This document shows, in pieces, positions 1 to 5,799 of a DNA stretch of 5,799 nt. Source of the DNA: Alphaproteobacteria bacterium. GTDB lineage: Bacteria; Pseudomonadota; Alphaproteobacteria; BOG-932; Roseiterribacteraceae. Numbering within the stretch: position 1 is the first letter of the stretch; each line of letters begins with the position of its first letter. The notes under the pieces are model-generated. The model did not search any database, was not told the DNA's origin, and saw nothing but the letters and a program-made list of their open reading frames with translations. The position numbers and the translations under genes were made by a program. The stretch covers positions 1 to 5,799 of the forward strand of contig CAJCJC010000053.1 in the NCBI GenBank assembly GCA_903970575.1. The letters are read 5' to 3'.

Positions 1-74
1 GAGAACGCGGAGAAGCGCGGAGAACGCTGAGAAATCATGGTTTCTCGGCGCGCTTCGCGTTTTCCCGCGTTCTC
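1..74. repeat. Large imperfect inverted repeat with internal GAGAA periodicity
   Basis: Two 34-base arms (1-34 and 41-74) face each other across a 6-base loop (35-40). Comparing the left arm with the reverse complement of the right arm gives 27 identical positions out of 34; the innermost 6 and outermost 10 positions match perfectly. The left arm is itself a string of GAGAA words starting at 1, 10, 20 and 29, about one helical turn apart, with TTCTC words answering in the right arm. It lies 80 bases beyond the stop codon of the leftward esterase gene, so as RNA it would form a long hairpin in that gene's 3' region and could slow decay or help end transcription. No T-run follows in the leftward direction, so it is not a standard intrinsic terminator. 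The arm may continue left of the window. It resembles the GC-rich palindromic intergenic repeats of many proteobacteria, but I cannot assign a named family. Confidence 0.75.
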
Positions 75-153
75 GGCGGATGGGCGGGCTGTTAAGCTTG
101 AACCCGGTTGGGCTCAGTGGGAGGATATGAAAAGCATCTTGTGGGAACGGGCG

Positions 154-1854
154 CTAATGCTTGGGCTCGAAGGGGCCCCAGTTGGCGGCGTCGGTTTGGT
201 CCCCCGCGCCCTTATATTTCGCCTGGGTGGGATAGGGATAGACGGGGCGCGAACCGATGGAGGCGGCTTTGTCCCAAGGTTGGGCCAGCCAATAGCCGCT
301 TTCCGCCGGCCAGATATTATAGCGGGCGTCGTCGGTCGGCTTTCTGTCGAAACCCACCAGCATGTCCGGCGCTTTGCCGTTTTCGACCCAGTTCTCGATC
401 GCGGCCAGGTACTCGATCTTGTCGGCGCCGCCGCCATTGCCGCAATGATCCATGCGGGGGATCATGAAGAGGCGAAAGAAGTCTTTCGTGGGCGCCGCGC
501 CGCCCATGGTCTTCGTCACCGTTTCGTAATAATCGACGATATTGGCGGGCAGAACCTCATGGTCGCTCCAGCCCTGGAAGGCGATCATCTTGCCGCCGGC
601 GGCCTTGAAGGCGCGCAGATCGGGATTATTCGCGTCATAGAGCGCGGCCTGCAAAGCCGCCCGCTTGAAGGCGCCCTCCCAGTCGATATCGGTGGCGGGA
701 GAGGACAGATCGGCGGAGACGCTGAGGTATTTCAGGATGTTATCCCGCATTTGCCGCACGTTTTCGGGTCCGCCGCCCTCGGCCAGATAGCTATAGGCCC
801 AGTTGCCCTCCGACCCCGGAACCATGCCGAGCGTGGTCAGCTTTTCGCCCTTCGCGTTGACGGGGCCGCCATAGATTTTGCGGGCCGCGGCGATCTGATC
901 CTCGGTGAGGCACTCGGCGGTCTTGGGGCCCTTGCATTTCAGCTCGGCTGGATCGAAATGCCGGCAGAGACGCGGATCGGGCATCACGCCGTCCTTCACG
1001 CCCTCGTCCGCGTCGCATTTGTCGGCGACGAATTTGCGCAGGAGCTGCAAATCGGACTGCATGAACCGCTTGTTCGGTTCCGCCGGGAACAGCGATTTGC
1101 CGTCCGGCCCCAGAAGGGCGGCGGCGTTCCACAACACGGTGAGCGCGTTGGCCGCGTAATCGACCGGCGGCGCGCCGGCGACGACGCCATCGTAATCGGC
1201 CGGAAATTTCTGCGCCTCGACCAGCGCCTGCCGCCCGGCGTCCGAGCAGCCCAGGAAATAGGCATGCGCCGGCGGCTTGCCGTAATAGCGGGCGGTGATC
1301 TCCTTGCCGGCCAGGGTCGACAGATGGGTGGCGCGAAACGCGAAATCGGCTTCGGCCGGGAGGTTCTGGTAGGCCCAGGACTCGTTCCCCGCCGGCGCCT
1401 TGTGGCCTTCGTCATCGACGATGCAGGCATAGCCCCGCTTGAGCGGCCCATCGCATTCCGCGGCCGTGAAGGCCGGTCCGCATTCAGCGCCGGTGCACCC
1501 GATATGGGCGAAATGGCTGCCGACATGGGCGAATTTTCCGTTCCAGCCCGTGACCGGCAGGTTGACGACGAACTCGATCGTCGCATTGACGAAACCAACC
1601 ACCTGGCAGCGCGCCGGTACGTCTCCCGCCTGGGGCATCGGCGTGGCCGAAATGACGGTGGAGGGCGCGTCCGGGATGCCCGTGAAATCGGCGGTCCGCA
1701 TGGCCTGGCATCGCGCCGCCTCGGGGTCAGGGGCGGACTGAGCCCGCGCGGAGGCGGAGCCCATCGCAATCGCCGCCGCCACGATCAAAGCAATCCAACA
1801 GACAGCCGCGCCGCGGCGGCGCCGTGGGAGAAACCCTTGAGCGACAAAATCCAT
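154..1854 (-). CDS. Secreted tannase/feruloyl esterase family hydrolase (first copy)
   Basis: A 566-residue alpha/beta hydrolase of the tannase/feruloyl esterase family (Pfam Tannase), whose known members cleave aromatic-acid esters. A signal peptide covers about residues 1-38: an arginine cluster at 11-14, a hydrophobic core at 16-31, and an A-R-A cleavage site before Gln39. The family's CS-D-HC layout is visible: Cys203-Ser204 (nucleophile) in GCSDAGRQ, Asp431 in GWSD, and His470-Cys471 in MDHC; Cys203 and Cys471 would form the family disulfide that holds the triad. A lid-domain loop at 280-293 (C-D-A-D-E-G-V-K-D-G) matches the calcium-binding loop of feruloyl esterase B and MHETase, with Glu284 where Asp is usual. 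The elbow is odd: Ala206 replaces the usual Gly of G-x-S-x-G. Length is normal for the family. The ATG gives a complete signal peptide and follows a purine-rich GAGAGAGAG (1857-1865) only two bases away, a modest ribosome site. It is transcribed divergently from the propeller gene. The family call is secure; the substrate is unknown. Confidence 0.93.
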   Translation of the reverse strand: MDFVAQGFLPRRRRGAAVCWIALIVAAAIAMGSASARAQSAPDPEAARCQAMRTADFTGIPDAPSTVISATPMPQAGDVPARCQVVGFVNATIEFVVNLPVTGWNGKFAHVGSHFAHIGCTGAECGPAFTAAECDGPLKRGYACIVDDEGHKAPAGNESWAYQNLPAEADFAFRATHLSTLAGKEITARYYGKPPAHAYFLGCSDAGRQALVEAQKFPADYDGVVAGAPPVDYAANALTVLWNAAALLGPDGKSLFPAEPNKRFMQSDLQLLRKFVADKCDADEGVKDGVMPDPRLCRHFDPAELKCKGPKTAECLTEDQIAAARKIYGGPVNAKGEKLTTLGMVPGSEGNWAYSYLAEGGGPENVRQMRDNILKYLSVSADLSSPATDIDWEGAFKRAALQAALYDANNPDLRAFKAAGGKMIAFQGWSDHEVLPANIVDYYETVTKTMGGAAPTKDFFRLFMIPRMDHCGNGGGADKIEYLAAIENWVENGKAPDMLVGFDRKPTDDARYNIWPAESGYWLAQPWDKAASIGSRPVYPYPTQAKYKGAGDQTDAANWGPFEPKH

Positions 1855-1904
1855 GGCTCTCTCTCGATGTTCGAATTTGCTAAAGCCGGTCTGTTGAGCG
1901 GGCC

Positions 1905-1934
1905 ACTAACGGTCACCGGCGGGGAATTTGTCAA
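1905..1934 (-). promoter_or_regulatory. Candidate sigma70-type promoter for the leftward esterase
   Basis: On the minus strand a perfect TTGACA (1929-1934) is followed after 18 bases by GTTAGT (1905-1910), a weak -10 hexamer with three of six consensus positions. Transcription would start near 1898, leaving a leader of about 45 bases before the ATG. The -35 hexamer sits inside the 1924-1942 dyad, so a bound regulator would block or contact RNA polymerase. The poor -10 suggests either dependence on an activator or that the true -10 is elsewhere. Confidence 0.4.
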
Positions 1935-1942
1935 CCAAATTC
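1924..1942. promoter_or_regulatory. 19-base dyad, candidate operator (GAATTTG-N5-CAAATTC)
   Basis: Perfect 7-base arms (1924-1930 and 1936-1942) are separated by five bases, the size and symmetry of a site for a dimeric helix-turn-helix regulator. A further copy of GAATTTG lies at 1873-1879, exactly 51 bases (about five helical turns) from the left arm, and AAATTC recurs at 1950-1955. The dyad covers the minus-strand TTGACA and lies just upstream of the candidate plus-strand promoter, so one protein could control both divergent genes. No regulator gene is in the window, and the regulator family cannot be told from the site. Confidence 0.5.
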
Positions 1943-1957
1943 GACCGGGAAATTCTA

Positions 1958-1986
1958 TTGGACGGAACGACGTTCCAGAATATATC
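1958..1986 (+). promoter_or_regulatory. Candidate promoter for the propeller gene
   Basis: TTGGAC (1958-1963) is followed after exactly 17 bases by TATATC (1981-1986). The -35 matches three and the -10 four of six sigma70 consensus positions. The start would be near 1993, giving a leader of about 44 bases before the GTG. A 13-base palindrome fills most of the spacer. The call rests on hexamer match and position only. Confidence 0.35.
1964..1976. promoter_or_regulatory. 13-base palindrome, candidate operator (GGAACG-A-CGTTCC)
   Basis: Perfect 6-base arms flank a single central base. The site lies between the -35 and -10 hexamers of the candidate rightward promoter, where a repressor would exclude RNA polymerase. 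Its sequence is unrelated to the 1924-1942 dyad, so a second regulator is possible. Confidence 0.4.
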
Positions 1987-2023
1987 CAGGCTATCCGTCG
2001 GTTAGTCGCGCGGTTTCACTTGC

Positions 2024-2029
2024 AGGGGG
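2024..2029 (+). promoter_or_regulatory. Ribosome binding site supporting the GTG start at 2037
   Basis: AGGGGG ends seven bases before GTG. This strong, well-spaced Shine-Dalgarno match fixes the non-ATG start of the propeller gene; the next in-frame ATG (codon 49) would remove the signal peptide. Confidence 0.7.
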
Positions 2030-2036
2030 TAGGTTC

Positions 2037-3746
2037 GTGAGCCGAGCAGCATACAAGACGATCGGTCTCGTTCTGGCGTTGATTTTCGCATTCGCGCTCC
2101 CCGCGCCGGCGGCCCCGGCGACGCAGGGTTATCGCCTGGATACGCTGGTTCCGCCCTCCTTGTTTCACGGCATTCATGGCATGAAGGTGGGGCCCGACGG
2201 CAAGCTCTATGTCGCGGACATCTACGGCTTTACGATCTGGCGGGTCGATATCAAAACGGGCGCGGCGGAGCCGTTTGTCGGCTTCCCCAACGGCATGGCG
2301 GACGATTTGGCCTTCGGGCCCGACGGAACCATGGCCTGGACGGCGCCGGGCGCGGTCTTCGCTCGGGACCCGGACGGAAAAATCCATGAAATCGCCGGCG
2401 ATCTGCCGGGCGTGAACGGCATCGGCTTCACCCATTCCGGCCGGTTATTCGTGACGCAGATCTCGGGGGCCCCCGGCGGCGCCAATACGCTGGTCGAACT
2501 CGACCCGTCCGGAAAGCGACCGCCGAAACTCTTGCTTCAGAATACCGGCGGCATTAACGGGTTCCGGATCGATTCGTATGACGTGCTGTGGGGACCGCAA
2601 GGGTGGTTGGCGGGCGGATATGGAAACATCGTCCGGATCGATTTGAAAACCCTCGACATGAAGATTATCGCGCGCGGGTTCACGACGCCCACCGGGGTCG
2701 ATATCGATTCGAAGGGCGATCTGTTCGTGGTCGATCTGCTCGACGGTTCGCTGACCCGGGTCGATCCGAAAACCGGGGCCAAGAGTCTGGTCAAGCAACT
2801 CGACCCCTGGCTCGACAATCTGACGATCGGGCCGGACGACAAGGTCTACATCTCGGACACCGCCGACAATACGATTTGGGAGGTCGATCCGAAAACGGCC
2901 GAGACACGGGCCGTCAGGCGGGGGCAATTGGCGCTGCCGGGCGGCGTCGCGGTCGCGCCCGGCAAGGACGGCGACACGGTCTATGTCGCCGACCATTTTT
3001 CCTACAAGGCGGTGAATGGCGAGACGGGGCAGGTTACGGATTTTGGCCATCGGTTCGGCAACCCGCTGGTTTCGGGGACGAGCATTCGCTTTTCCCAGGG
3101 GAAATTGCTGCTGAGCGACATTCATGGCGGGATGCTGAGCGTCATCGATCCGACTACACATTTGGTGCTGCGCACGGTGCGCGATCTGGCGGCGCCGCAA
3201 GACGCGGCGGCGCTGGGCGACGGCGATATTCTTGTCGTCGAATACGATAAAAAGCGCATCCTGCGGATAAGCCCGGATGATGCGCGGCGGACCCTCGCGG
3301 AGGGTTTCGAGGGGCCGGTCGGTCTGGCCTTGAAGGACGACACGACCGTCTACGTTACGGATGCGGTGGCGGGGACCGTCGTCAAGCTGGACGTCGCGAC
3401 CGGAAACAAGACCGAGGTCGCGCGTGGCCTGCGCCAGCCGGAAGGCATCGATATCGGCCCCGACGGGATGCTGTATGTCGTGGAGGGGGATGGCGGCAAT
3501 TTGATCCGCATCGATCCAGCCAACGGCGTCGGCGAAACGATCGCAAGCGATTTGCCGGTTGGCATCGTGCCGCCGCCCAGCCTGAAGGCGCGGACGGCGC
3601 ATGAGCCGACCATCCAGCTCCTGCGCTTCCCCATCTGGGTTCCCAACGGAATCGCGGTGGGGAAGGATGGCGCGCTCTATGTCAGCGCGGACAAGGTGGG
3701 CGCGCTCTATCGATTGACGCCGAAGGCGAAGACGCCTGCGCGATAG
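2037..3746 (+). CDS. Secreted NHL/SMP-30-like beta-propeller protein with about twelve repeat units
   Basis: A 569-residue exported protein built almost wholly from beta-propeller repeats. The signal peptide is about residues 1-26 (Lys7, hydrophobic 9-21, then a Pro/Ala-rich cleavage region). Repeats follow the pattern G-hydrophobic-GPDG-x-LYVAD, then I-x-RVD-x-KTG. I place units near 45-82, 85-122, 123-169, 170-215, 216-255, 256-296, 297-341, 342-385, 386-424, 425-465, 466-506 and 535-565, with a Pro-rich insert at 507-534. Clear examples are VGPDGKLYVAD (51-61), IGPDDKVYISD (264-274) and IGPDGMLYVVE (473-483). The repeats resemble NHL, SMP-30/gluconolactonase and streptogramin-lyase (Vgb) propellers. 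Those enzymes usually have six or seven blades in about 300 residues, so this is roughly double length. A lactonase or lyase role, or a non-enzymatic binding role, are all possible; I see no clear metal-ligand set. It is divergent from the first esterase and 124 bases upstream of the second, which suggests a shared substrate. Confidence 0.88.
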   Translation: MSRAAYKTIGLVLALIFAFALPAPAAPATQGYRLDTLVPPSLFHGIHGMKVGPDGKLYVADIYGFTIWRVDIKTGAAEPFVGFPNGMADDLAFGPDGTMAWTAPGAVFARDPDGKIHEIAGDLPGVNGIGFTHSGRLFVTQISGAPGGANTLVELDPSGKRPPKLLLQNTGGINGFRIDSYDVLWGPQGWLAGGYGNIVRIDLKTLDMKIIARGFTTPTGVDIDSKGDLFVVDLLDGSLTRVDPKTGAKSLVKQLDPWLDNLTIGPDDKVYISDTADNTIWEVDPKTAETRAVRRGQLALPGGVAVAPGKDGDTVYVADHFSYKAVNGETGQVTDFGHRFGNPLVSGTSIRFSQGKLLLSDIHGGMLSVIDPTTHLVLRTVRDLAAPQDAAALGDGDILVVEYDKKRILRISPDDARRTLAEGFEGPVGLALKDDTTVYVTDAVAGTVVKLDVATGNKTEVARGLRQPEGIDIGPDGMLYVVEGDGGNLIRIDPANGVGETIASDLPVGIVPPPSLKARTAHEPTIQLLRFPIWVPNGIAVGKDGALYVSADKVGALYRLTPKAKTPAR

Positions 3747-3766
3747 CGGCGCGTGGAATGGCGTTT

Positions 3767-3796
3767 TTGTCCTGGCGCGGCTTGCATCAATATAAT
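3767..3796 (+). promoter_or_regulatory. Candidate sigma70-type promoter for the second esterase
   Basis: A perfect TATAAT (3791-3796) follows TTGTCC (3767-3772, four of six consensus positions) after 18 bases, in an otherwise GC-rich gap. The start would be near 3803 with a leader of about 68 bases. The second esterase can therefore probably be transcribed independently of the propeller gene, although read-through is also likely because no intrinsic terminator separates them. Confidence 0.5.
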
Positions 3797-3831
3797 GCCG
3801 TCGCCGATGCCTGGGGCGGGCTTGCGTGGTG

Positions 3832-3846
3832 GGCCTTATAAAGGCC
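3832..3846. promoter_or_regulatory. 15-base dyad in the second esterase leader (GGCCTT-ATA-AAGGCC)
   Basis: Perfect 6-base arms surround three central bases. The dyad lies between the candidate start near 3803 and the Shine-Dalgarno site at 3858. It could be an operator downstream of the promoter or a small RNA hairpin in the leader; with a 3-base loop the hairpin would be tight. It is unrelated in sequence to the two dyads in the divergent region. Confidence 0.35.
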
Positions 3847-3857
3847 GGGTCCGGATT

Positions 3858-3865
3858 GGAGAGGA
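3858..3865 (+). promoter_or_regulatory. Ribosome binding site fixing the ATG at 3871
   Basis: GGAGAGGA ends five bases before ATG 3871. The reading frame is open further up to a GTG at 3826, but that start lies within the leader, has no comparable site and would put 15 extra residues before the signal peptide. Confidence 0.75.
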
Positions 3866-3870
3866 TCATC

Positions 3871-5514
3871 ATGCATCGACGCGGCTTCGCCACCCCGCTT
3901 TTGGCGCTCGGCTTTTTGGGCGCGATCCTTGGCTACGCGCCGCTCTGCCGGGCCGCCGATCCCGTGCTGCATGGCGTTCACGGATGGCCGGAATCGTCCG
4001 CGCGGCAACCGGTTCAGCCTTCGAACGACGCGGCGGGCCGTTGCAAGGCGATGGTGGGCGATTTCGCGGATATCGAGGATGCGCCATCGCAGGTCACCGC
4101 CGCCAATATGGTCCCCGCTTCAGGCGCAATTCCCGCCTATTGCCAGGTTAAGGGTTATTCGAGCCCACGTATCGGGTTCGAAGTGGAGCTGCCGACCGAG
4201 GCTTGGAACGGCAAGCTGCTCTATCACGGCTGTTTTGGGGTTTGCGGCGTTATCTTCACGGCCGCTTGCGACGAGGCGCTGAGCAAAGGCTATGCGTGCC
4301 TGCTGGGCGATACCGGCCATAGCTCGACGGCGTCGGACGGGAAATGGGCCTATGACGACCTTGAGGCCAAGTTCGATTTCGCTCTCCGCGCGACCCATGT
4401 GACGACCTTGGTCGGCAAAGCCCTCGCCGAGCGGTATTACGGCAAAGCGCCGGCCCGTTCGTATTTCCTGGGCTGCTCGGGCGGCGGGCGTCAGGCGATG
4501 ATGGAGGCCGAGAGTTTCCCCTGGGATTTCGACGGCATCGTCGCGGGCGCGCCCGGCATCGGCACGCATATGACGTTGACCTGGGGCGTTACCTCGTTGC
4601 TGGACAAGGACGGCAATGCTCTTTTGTCGCCGGCCGACACGGCGATCCTGTCGAAGGCCGCCATCGATAAATGCGGCGGCGACGACGGCGCCAAGGACGG
4701 CCTGATTACCGATCCGCGCAACTGCAAATTCGATCCGACAGTCCTGTTGTGCAAGGGCCCAAAGGATGGATCGTGCCTGGATCAGGCCCAGATCGACGGC
4801 TTGAGGAAATTCTACAAAGGGGCGTTCACGTCCACGGGACAGCGCATCACGCATGGCGCGGCGCTGCCGGGATCGGAGGCCAATTGGCCGGCCACTTTCA
4901 CGCCGGCCAAGGATGGAAGCTGGTCGACGCTGACCCTGACGACCGATTTCTGGCGCTATATGAGTTTTTTCCCCGATCCGGGGCCGCGCTGGACGCTCGG
5001 CCAACTGGATTGGGATAAGGATTACAAAAGGATGGGCGAATGGGAGACCATGTCGTCCGCCACCAATCCGAACCTCGCCCGCTTCAAGGAGGCTGGCGGC
5101 AAGCTGATCATGTACAAGGGATGGGCCGACGAATTCTCGCCCGAAATTCCGATCGATTATTACGAGATGGCAGAGCGGACCATGGGCGGCCGGGCGGCGA
5201 CCCAATCCTTCTTCCGTTTGTTCATGGTGCCGGGCATGGGCCATTGCTTCGGCGGGGCGGGTGGGGGCGAGCTGGCTTGGCTCGACTATCTGGAGAACTG
5301 GGTCGAGAAAAACCAGGCGCCGGACAAGGTGATCGTCTATCCGGCGTCATCGCGCTATTTCCCCGGTCAGCCGGATTATTACCCGGTGAAGCCGACGCCC
5401 GCGCCGGATCGGGCCTGGCCGGTTTATCCCTATCCGCTCAACATCCGCTACAAGGGATCGGGAGACCCCAAGGACCCGGCTAGCTTTATTCCGATCGAGG
5501 CAAAAAGGCAGTAA
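3871..5514 (+). CDS. Secreted tannase/feruloyl esterase family hydrolase (second copy)
   Basis: A 547-residue esterase of the same family as the leftward gene. The signal peptide covers about residues 1-28 (MHRRGF start, hydrophobic 9-22, cleavage after C-R-A). The CS-D-HC set is complete: Cys202-Ser203 in GCSGGGRQ, a canonical G-x-S-x-G elbow; Asp420 in GWAD; His458-Cys459 in MGHC. The calcium-loop region at 268-282 (C-G-G-D-D-G-A-K-D-G) keeps Asp272 and Asp276 but has Gly269 where Asp is usual. Over the 57 residues around the nucleophile (173-229, against 174-230 of the first copy) 37 are identical, and the PVYPYP and YKG-x-GD tail is also shared. The middle lid region, about 341-395, is much more different, as expected if the two differ in substrate. 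Known relatives act on gallate, ferulate or terephthalate esters. The start at 3871 is chosen for its ribosome site and signal peptide. Family is secure, substrate unknown. Confidence 0.94.
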   Translation: MHRRGFATPLLALGFLGAILGYAPLCRAADPVLHGVHGWPESSARQPVQPSNDAAGRCKAMVGDFADIEDAPSQVTAANMVPASGAIPAYCQVKGYSSPRIGFEVELPTEAWNGKLLYHGCFGVCGVIFTAACDEALSKGYACLLGDTGHSSTASDGKWAYDDLEAKFDFALRATHVTTLVGKALAERYYGKAPARSYFLGCSGGGRQAMMEAESFPWDFDGIVAGAPGIGTHMTLTWGVTSLLDKDGNALLSPADTAILSKAAIDKCGGDDGAKDGLITDPRNCKFDPTVLLCKGPKDGSCLDQAQIDGLRKFYKGAFTSTGQRITHGAALPGSEANWPATFTPAKDGSWSTLTLTTDFWRYMSFFPDPGPRWTLGQLDWDKDYKRMGEWETMSSATNPNLARFKEAGGKLIMYKGWADEFSPEIPIDYYEMAERTMGGRAATQSFFRLFMVPGMGHCFGGAGGGELAWLDYLENWVEKNQAPDKVIVYPASSRYFPGQPDYYPVKPTPAPDRAWPVYPYPLNIRYKGSGDPKDPASFIPIEAKRQ

Positions 5515-5574
5515 GGCTGGTATAACGACTGCTCCGGATTATATGTCTTCGTCCTGAGTAATCGGCGGAGACAC

Positions 5575-5578
5575 GAGG
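5575..5578 (+). promoter_or_regulatory. Ribosome binding site for the transporter gene
   Basis: GAGG lies seven bases before the ATG at 5586. The rest of the 5515-5585 gap shows no convincing terminator; TATAAC at 5521-5526 resembles a -10 but has no -35 at the right distance. Confidence 0.5.
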
Positions 5579-5585
5579 TTTAAGG

Positions 5586-5799
5586 ATGGTTGGCCGCCTC
5601 CCGGAAATGCATCGTACGCGGAACAGCGGATGGCTCAGGGCCGCCGTTCTTGGCTCCAATGACGGGTTAGTGTCGACCGCCAGCCTTATTTTGGGCGTCG
5701 CCGCCGCGAATGGAGGACAAGCCAACATACTGGCGGCTGGGTTCGCCGGGCTGGTCGCGGGCGCTATGTCCATGGCGGCGGGAGAATATGTGTCCGTAC
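5586..5799 (+). CDS. VIT1/CCC1-family iron/manganese transporter, N-terminal part (cut by window end)
   Basis: The first 71 codons are open and run off the window. The translation has the family signature of the first two membrane helices: W-L-R-A-A-V-L-G-S-N-D-G-L-V-S-T-A-S at residues 16-33, then G-A-M-S-M-A-A-G-E-Y-V-S-V at 59-71. Asp26 in the first helix and Met61, Met63 and Glu67 in the second are positions conserved in this family of Fe2+/Mn2+ transporters, which in yeast and plants load the vacuole. In bacteria they sit in the inner membrane and are thought to export or detoxify metal. Only 15 residues precede the first helix, so there is no N-terminal ferritin-like domain as in MbfA-type proteins. 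The ATG at 5586 has a GAGG site seven bases upstream; a second ATG at 5607 is possible. It has no obvious link to the esterase genes. Confidence 0.9.
   Translation, partial: MVGRLPEMHRTRNSGWLRAAVLGSNDGLVSTASLILGVAAANGGQANILAAGFAGLVAGAMSMAAGEYVSV

Noticed and set aside
113..153. Intrinsic terminator just downstream of the first esterase
   Set aside because: Only short, mismatched stems are present and there is no T-run in the leftward direction.
1924..1942. Assigning the dyad to a named regulator family such as LysR, TetR or GntR
   Set aside because: The half-site matches no family consensus well enough, and no regulator gene is present in the window.
37..2040. 667-codon open frame on the plus strand opposite the first esterase
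   Set aside because: It lies antisense to a gene with an intact catalytic set and signal peptide, crosses the divergent control region, and its translation has no recognisable domain. It is the expected mirror of a GC-rich gene.
3724..3737. AGGCG-AAGA-CGCCT hairpin as a terminator for the propeller gene
   Set aside because: It lies before the stop codon, has only a 5-base stem and is not followed by a T-run.
3826..3870. GTG at 3826 as the start of the second esterase
   Set aside because: It would add 15 residues before a normal signal peptide and override the well-placed GGAGAGGA-ATG at 3858-3873.
2445..3893. 482-codon open frame on the minus strand opposite the propeller gene
   Set aside because: The product is an Arg/Asp-rich composition artefact with no domain, while the opposite strand shows clear repeated propeller blades.
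4120..5244. 374-codon minus-strand open frame inside the second esterase
   Set aside because: It overlaps an unambiguous conserved esterase core and has no ribosome site or family resemblance.

Overview
The window is high-GC DNA with strongly GC-biased third codon positions and typical proteobacterial signal peptides and Shine-Dalgarno sites. It reads as the chromosome of an alphaproteobacterium or a close relative. That placement is an inference from composition and protein style, because no marker gene is present.

Layout: positions 1-74 hold a large imperfect inverted repeat, intergenic and downstream of the first gene. A complete secreted tannase/feruloyl-esterase-family hydrolase runs leftward (1854 to 154). 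A 182-base divergent control region (1855-2036) follows, with two clear dyads that overlap candidate promoters. Rightward come a secreted beta-propeller protein with about twelve NHL/SMP-30-like repeat units (2037-3746), a 124-base gap with a good sigma70-type promoter and a 15-base dyad, and a second complete secreted tannase-family hydrolase (3871-5514). After a 71-base gap a VIT1/CCC1-family metal transporter begins (5586) and runs off the window end.

The first three genes look like one exported catabolic module: two diverged esterases of the same family flank a propeller of the lactonase/NHL class, all with signal peptides and probably all acting in the periplasm or outside the cell. Known members of the esterase family cleave esters of aromatic acids (gallate, ferulate and other hydroxycinnamates, and mono-hydroxyethyl terephthalate), so the likely theme is scavenging plant phenolic esters or similar aromatic esters. 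The exact substrate cannot be read from the sequence. The transporter is probably an unrelated neighbour.

There are no RNA genes, CRISPR arrays, insertion sequences or disrupted genes that I can support. The most notable points are the dyad cluster in the divergent promoter region, the double-length propeller, a Gly-to-Ala change in the nucleophile elbow of the first esterase, and the terminal inverted repeat. None of this amounts to a demonstrably new system.
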